From Chlamydomonas sphaeroides (lineage: Eukaryota > Chlorophyta > Chlorophyceae > Chlamydomonadales > Chlamydomonadaceae): a stretch of DNA of 36,909 nucleotides. Below, piece by piece: positions 32,301 to 36,909 of this stretch (position 1 is its first letter; the number at the start of each line of letters is the position of its first letter). The position numbers were made by a program, and so were the translations under genes. Where the stretch lies: NCBI GenBank assembly GCA_001662425.1, contig BDDC01000466.1:4448-41356 (forward strand). The letters are read 5' to 3'. Below the pieces are notes generated by a model. It did no database searches. It saw only the letters and a program-made list of their open reading frames with translations, and was not told the DNA's origin.

Positions 32301-33685
32301 CTCATCCCGCCCCCACACCCACACCCGCCCCCGCCCCCACACCCACACCCGCCCCCGCCCCCACACCCCTGCCGCGCGCTCACTATCCCATCCCCGCCCC
32401 AACACTCACTGACGCAGTCCGACCACGAGCTGCTCAAGGTGCCCAGCGGCATGACCTGCGAGGTGGGGGGCCAGGGTGATGGGAGCGTTGTGGGAGGGGC
32501 GCGTACCACCGCAAGGGCGGCCTAGGGCCTGCGGCCTGGGGCCTGGGGCCGCGCCACCCGCAGCTGGGCCTGAGGCCCCACCATGACCTGCGAGGTGGGT
32601 CGGCTGGGATGCGGACGGTGGGCTGGTTGTAGCGCCTGGGGCCACCGCCCCACGTGGCGTCCGGAGTTCCCAGCGACCCGGCACTCCCCAGCAGACTCAC
32701 CCTGCGTTGCCCCGGCTCCTGCAACCACTCCGCCTCACCCCACCCCCGCCAGGTGGTGGGCCTGGACTACCTGATTGACGAGGACCTGCACCCCTGGCTG
32801 CTAGAGGTCAACGGCACGCCCTCGCTGCAGGTGAGGCCGCGACTGGAGCCCAAGCGGAATGGCGTGTTAGCGGGCGGGATGTGGCTGCGCGCAATTAGCA
32901 GGCGCGCGGCGAGCGGCGGTCCTGCGGCTGGCTGTGCCGTTCTGGCCCCAAGTCATCGTTGCGTCGCTCTCAGTCCCGCGCTGCACCGCCCCCCTGCCCT
33001 GCCCGCCCTCCCGTGTCCTCCCAAGGTGGAGCACGAGGACGCGGCTGTGGAGGCGCTCATCCACACCCAAAAGTACGGCATGGTTGCTGACCTGTGCGCC
33101 CTGCTGGGCCTGCGCGACCGCTTCCGGCCGCGCTACTCGGCCCTGCGCGCCGTAGCCAAGGCCCGGCAGCAGGCCGTGACCGCCGCCGCCACCGCCGCCG
33201 CCGCTTCGGGCGTGGGCCTCGCGGCCGCCGTAGCCAGCGCCTCGGCCGCAGCGGCGGCCAAGCCGCCGCCGGCGCTGAGCCGCAAGCTGCGCGAGGAGAT
33301 GGTGCCCACGAGCGACGAGGCGGTCATGTCGCGTGTGGCTCAGGAGCTGGCCAACCGCGGCGGCTTCGAGCCGCTCATGTCGCTGATGCCGCTGGAGGCG
33401 CAGCCGGGCGTGAGCGTCCCGTGGGACGCGAGGGACCATGAGCTGCGGCGGCTGATGCAGGAGCACGGCGAGCGTGTGGCGGCGGGCGGCCGCGACGGCG
33501 ACAGCAGCAGCGGCGGCGAGGGCGGCGCGGTGGCGGCGGGCGGCGGCGGGTCGCCGGGGCTGGCGCCGGAGGGGCCGGCGGGGGCGGGCCGTGGGAGCGG
33601 CGGCGCGGCGGCGGGCGGCCGCGGCTGGAGCGATGACGGCGGCGCGAGCGAAAGCGACGATGAGGAGGAGGGCGAGGAGGACTGA
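29325..33685 (+). CDS. Tubulin tyrosine ligase-like (TTLL) family protein
   Basis: Predicted ATP-dependent amino-acid ligase of the ATP-grasp fold, likely adding glutamate, glycine or tyrosine to tubulin in cilia or cytoplasm. Exons: 29325-29471, 29574-29775, 30042-30223, 30581-30963, 31149-31310, 31564-31682, 31881-31963, 32418-32462, 32753-32830, 33026-33685; 686 residues. TTLL marks in order: WILKTAQHLGKGLKLVP (lysine K278), YVLAQRYVERPLLLGGRKFG, FNPLRAYLHTNGLVLFST, HVTNYAQN (family HLTNYS), GLDYLIDEDLHPWLLEVNGT with acidic/Asn ligands D446, E459, N461. Odd points: the family's KFDLR reads KFGLR (G330), and a ~55-residue Ala/Gly/Pro-rich insert precedes WILK. Residues ~490-686 are Ala-rich and end acidic (DDEEEGEED). 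An ATG at 29202 would add 41 residues. The first intron (102 nt, in frame) and exon 2's start are the least certain parts. The TTLL subfamily cannot be assigned. Confidence 0.85.
30451..30559. repeat. 33-bp tandem repeat in a TTLL intron
   Basis: Three near-identical 33-bp units start at 30451, 30484 and 30517, with a partial fourth. Each begins TGCCGCCCTCCTGCC. They sit just before the acceptor at 30580 and lengthen its pyrimidine-rich tract. The poly-Cys/Arg frame here is an artefact of the repeat. Confidence 0.9.
32309..32370. repeat. 24-bp C-rich tandem repeat in a TTLL intron
   Basis: About 2.5 copies of a unit made of CCCCCACACCCACACC plus CGCCCCCG. It lies in the intron 31964-32417, upstream of the acceptor at 32417. 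Confidence 0.85.
32451..32599 (+). repeat. Duplicated exon-end/donor segment in the TTLL gene
   Basis: ATGACCTGCGAGGTGGG occurs at 32451-32467, where it spans the end of a coding exon and its GT donor, and again at 32583-32599 inside the next intron. The second copy keeps a usable donor but I see no clear acceptor and reading frame before it. Confidence 0.8.
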
Positions 33686-35631
33686 GACGCTGGGGGCTGT
33701 GGCGACGATGGCGGGAAGCCGTGAGCACGGGCCTGGGGTGAACGCGGGGCTGGTGGTCGGCTGGTGTGTGGGTGTCGTGTGCGATGGGTCGCGGGGTCTG
33801 CTGCGAGCAGCAGCCAGCTCTGCTCGACGCCGGTGGCGTGTGTCAAGAGCAGGGGCAAGCGTGGAGCTCGCATGGGCCCTGACAGGGGTCGTGCAGTGCC
33901 CGTATGGGGGCCGTATGGCGAGGCGCGGCTCGGTGGGGTGGGGACATGTGACAGCATGAAATGGTACAGCCAGGCAGTCGAGCAGGGGAGCTAGCACTGC
34001 GGCCGTACCTTTCACTGACTTCCACGCTGGTTCTTCAGTAAAAGGGCACTGCGGCCGTTTTGCCAGCAGGTATGGAGGTTCGCCGCACGCAGCGCGCAAG
34101 CAGGACGTAAGGGCCGCGAGCAGGAGCCGCAGCCGCTGTCTCATGTAGGCTTGGATCTGCTTTCGCGCACCGCCGCCCCTTACGTACGACCCACGCCGAA
34201 GCTCCTGCTGGGACCCTCCGAGGCTGCAGTGTGAACCTAGGTGCACCCTGGTGCACGGCAGGGGGTCAGCAGGCACGCTCGCCACGACCCCGACCCCGCC
34301 CTCCTTACCAGCGTAGCTCCCCTTCAAAACACGCCTCGACTCGGCCATGCTGATGTCAGCTCATGGGTGAGCGTGACTATACTGCGCCCCGCTCACACTA
34401 TAAGCGCAAACGGGCACCGCCTGGTCTCCTAGACACGGCAATGCATGCTCGCGTATAATACGATTGTATTGTTTGGCAGACATGCTCCGAGCGATCGAAT
34501 TTGTCTGTCGTCCTGCACAGGGGAGAGGGGAGTGTCACTCGGGGGGCTGGGTGGCGGTTGTGGGGTGAACGGCTCTCCGCACCCCTCAACTCATACCCAG
34601 ACCATTGCTGCAGCACTATACATACATAGATACGTCCCTTGGAACACGCTCCCGGATCGGTTTGCTGGACCGGCTGAGTCGCGCATGCGCATGGCGGGTA
34701 CCTCAGAAGTCGCATAGCGAGCAGGTCCTTCAGCTGCCATGGTCCTAATATATGACATGGCTATTAAGAACGGGCGCTGGCGGACCGGCTTGGGCCTATT
34801 TCGTGGACGAAAGGGTGGCTGGAAGCTGTCGCGAATGGCCGTCGCGGAACATTGGTCGTGCGAGTGGTCAAGAGAGCCCTGATGAGGCTGGACCTGCCTG
34901 CCGAGGCCTTCTATGTTATCAGGGGAAGGTCTCTGGCCGGGTAGCTCGTTTATCCATGACTATCTGCTCGACTTTTGACCGACCGCGGCACGCGGCCCAG
35001 CTGGGCCCAGCCCAGCGCCCGGCCCGACCCCGCCGCGCGGTCCCGCGCCTTCCGCGAGCCCCTTTCCCCGCGATGCCGCGCAGCCCGGGGCGCGCCCCAC
35101 CCACCCCACGGGTCAGACCGGGCTCTAGCCCATTCATGATATTGCCTCCCAAACGGTACACGGCTTGGGCTGACGACAAAGACCGCCCGCGCACCGACCC
35201 CTGCGCACGCTGCCCGCCCCCCAGCTCTCCTGCCTCCATCCGCCCAGCTCTCCTGCCTCCACTGTACGCTCAGTCACCTCTGACGCGATTCTTGAACTCT
35301 ACAATACCGGACACCACCATAAGGTTAAGAACCAGAAGGAAGAGAACTAAGGAATGCCGCAGGGGAGTCCCCCCCTGAAATGCCGTAGGTATGCATCATG
35401 TATGCACGTCCCACACACCTCGCCGCCTGATAGACAGTAACCTGACCAAGGAATTGCTTGGCAAACAGCAATTGAACAGCAAGCCCCATGCCTCTCTTAC
35501 TACATAAAACCTACTGAAGTACTGATATGCTTGAACACTAGTGTTCAACTCGAAGAACGATGAAAGACAATGATAGCTGATGGCCCTGACAGCTAGCTAG
35601 CTGTTGCATGCATGCGCACAATCACCATGCA
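33686..35631. other. Intergenic region between convergent TTLL and PHD genes
   Basis: It contains the 3' UTRs of two converging genes and the repeat at 33994-34058. The right part, about 34400-35600, is less GC-rich than most of the window. A plus frame at 34752-35378 is open for 208 codons but shows no domain, and its Pro/Arg composition follows base content. No gene is supported. No TGTAA was found in gene sense for either neighbour. Confidence 0.5.
33994..34058. repeat. Dispersed repeat copy B: hairpin flanked by 13-bp direct repeats
   Basis: GCACTGCGGCCGT occurs at 33994-34006 and 34046-34058. Between them, CCTTTCACTGA (34008-34018) and TCAGTAAAAGG (34035-34045) pair with one mismatch. 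The segment 34015-34055 matches 4218-4258. Direct repeats outside an inverted repeat suggest a very small non-autonomous mobile element or its remnant. No coding potential. Confidence 0.6.
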
Positions 35632-36907
35632 CTAGCGCCTCTGGCGCTTGGCACACTCCTCTCCCTCTACCTCCTGCCTAAAGCGGGCCGGTACCACAAC
35701 AGCCCGCCTAGCTCGCCCAGCTGGTGCGGCGTGGGCAGCCTCTGCAACAGGAGCCTCAGCCGCTGCTACCGTGGGTGCAGCTGGGGCTGCCGCCGGCTCA
35801 CCCTCGGTGGATGTGGCCCTGGAGCGAGCCGCAGCCGCCATCCCGGCAGCACCTGCTGTGCGAGCCTTCTTGCTAGGCGGCCCCTTCACACCCTCAGCAC
35901 CTGCCTTTGCAGCAGCCTTCACGGCGCACTTGGCTGTGGCGCCAGATGAGGTGCCAGCCGCCCCAGCAGCGGTGGCTCCGACGGCGGTGGTGGCGGCTGT
36001 CGGCACTGCACCAGCTGCAGCTGGGCCCCCCTTTTGCTTAGCAGCTGCTGCCAGGCAGAACGGGCAGAACCAGTCGCCCTCTGGCACGGACTGCAGCGGT
36101 GGGCTCAGACAGAAGATGTGGAACGCAAAGTTGCACTTGTCGTTGCTGCATAGGAGCATGTTGTGCTCAGGCTGCGATCAGGGAGGGCACATATGGCAGC
36201 AGATGGACCAAGAAACCATGGACCAGAAAGACCAAAGCGTACGGCACTCAGTGCAACCCTCCCCACCTATGGAGTTCCCCAACCACGTACCTGAGGGCAC
36301 TGGCAGTGGTGGCAGCAGACAGAGTCCACAGGGCGGCGCTCCTTGGGCACGTTGAGTGTGCGAGCCCGCCGAGCAGCCTCCGAGCGCCGCTCCTCGCGTA
36401 GCGCTTGAGCCTCAGCCACATCCTTGGCTGCCAGAAGCTGTGTGTGGCGCAACATGCCAATCAGGGTGGCGTGCAGGTACTTGCGCACCAGAACGCCATG
36501 CAGGGACCGCAGCATGCTGTCGTGGGGCTTTGACTCCTCCGTGTTGGATGCTGCCGAGTCGACACCCGCATCAATGCAGGCGCTGCGGAACTGGTGCCAG
36601 TGCTTAGACGAGTTGCGTATCTCAGCAACTGCTATGGAAACCGCACTGTTGCCCGAACGAAGCACGGAAGCCGTATTGCGGAACTGGTTAGCCACACCCA
36701 TCTGCACTGTCTGGAAGTAAGCGGTTAGGGCTGGTGAAGGCCCACAGGAGGCACACGGCCGAGGCTGTCACGCAGCTGCGTTCTGTAGAGTGGGATGGCG
36801 GCGCGCCCAGAGCGGTCGTCCCCATCCACAATCCAGACGCCTCCAGCGACGCGGCTGAGGGTACAGAATGACGCAGTGCCGACCTTCTGGCCATGGATGG
36901 CACAGTA
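35632..36907 (-). CDS. PHD-finger protein, C-terminal part (runs off the right edge)
   Basis: Exons (minus): 36907-36755 (partial), 36710-36291, 36171-35632; about 370 residues seen. The right-edge exon reads YCAIHGQKVGTASFC and WIVDGDDRSGRAAIPLY, unrecognised. The middle exon is helical with Arg/Glu-rich stretches. The PHD zinc finger spans the last intron: CHHC, LLCSNDKC, FAFHIFC, then WFCPFC, matching the C4-H-C3 ligand pattern with the usual CLSPPL and VPEGDW. PHD fingers usually read histone H3 tails. The C-terminal ~140 residues are Ala/Lys-rich with basic patches (GPPSKKART, KRQRR), suggesting nuclear location. Third codon positions are clearly less GC-biased than in the neighbours, which hints at a transposon-derived or recently acquired gene. 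The intron 36711-36754 would be only 44 nt, so that junction is tentative. Confidence 0.75.
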
Positions 36908-36909
36908 GC

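Noticed and set aside
34752..35378. 208-codon plus-strand open frame between the TTLL and PHD genes
   Set aside because: No domain, Pro/Arg-rich by base composition, no splice or poly(A) context; not supported as a gene.

Overview
The window looks like nuclear DNA of a volvocine green alga (Chlamydomonas/Volvox relatives). The evidence is very high GC, many short introns with GTGCG/GTGAG/GTAAG donors, TGTAA poly(A) signals, alanine/glutamine/proline-rich low-complexity protein tracts, a hydroxyproline-type PPSP/PPKP extracellular protein, and a plastid-type transit peptide ending VRA-Q. I cannot name the species. There is no bacterial operon, CRISPR array, tRNA or rRNA that I can recognise. 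Gene models were built by hand from reading frame, splice-site consensus and phase bookkeeping; all are predictions.

Layout, left to right. 1-461: possible 3' end of an alanine-rich gene (+). 462-5629: repeat-rich intergenic DNA with tandem repeats, half of a dispersed repeat pair and an unexplained coding-like segment at 5283-5428 (-). 5630-14479 (-): a 23-exon gene for a secreted protein with a signal peptide, a choice-of-anchor L-like domain, three PKD/REJ-like Ig-fold modules and a proline-rich tail. About 15048-20636 (-): a ~1,550-residue low-complexity acidic/PQ-rich protein with four copies of an unfamiliar ~40-residue repeat (core RPATAxPS). 21061-27713 (-): a 15-exon, 1,525-residue coiled-coil protein with an RS-rich segment; all its introns are phase 0. 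28016-28631 (+): a 113-residue plastid-targeted membrane protein, divergent from the coiled-coil gene. 29325-33685 (+): a 10-exon tubulin tyrosine ligase-like (TTLL) protein. 33686-35631: repeat-bearing intergenic DNA. 35632-36907 (-): the C-terminal part of a PHD-finger gene that runs off the right edge.

These are separate eukaryotic genes, not one pathway. The three minus-strand genes are tightly packed head to tail, with TGTAA signals 245-265 nt past two of the stops. The TTLL gene implies tubulin modification in cilia or cytoplasm, and the secreted gene implies cell wall or extracellular matrix. The most noteworthy items are the choice-of-anchor L/PKD/Pro-rich architecture, six frame-required GC-AG introns, the RPATAxPS repeat, the KFGLR variant in the TTLL core, and the PHD gene's different codon use.
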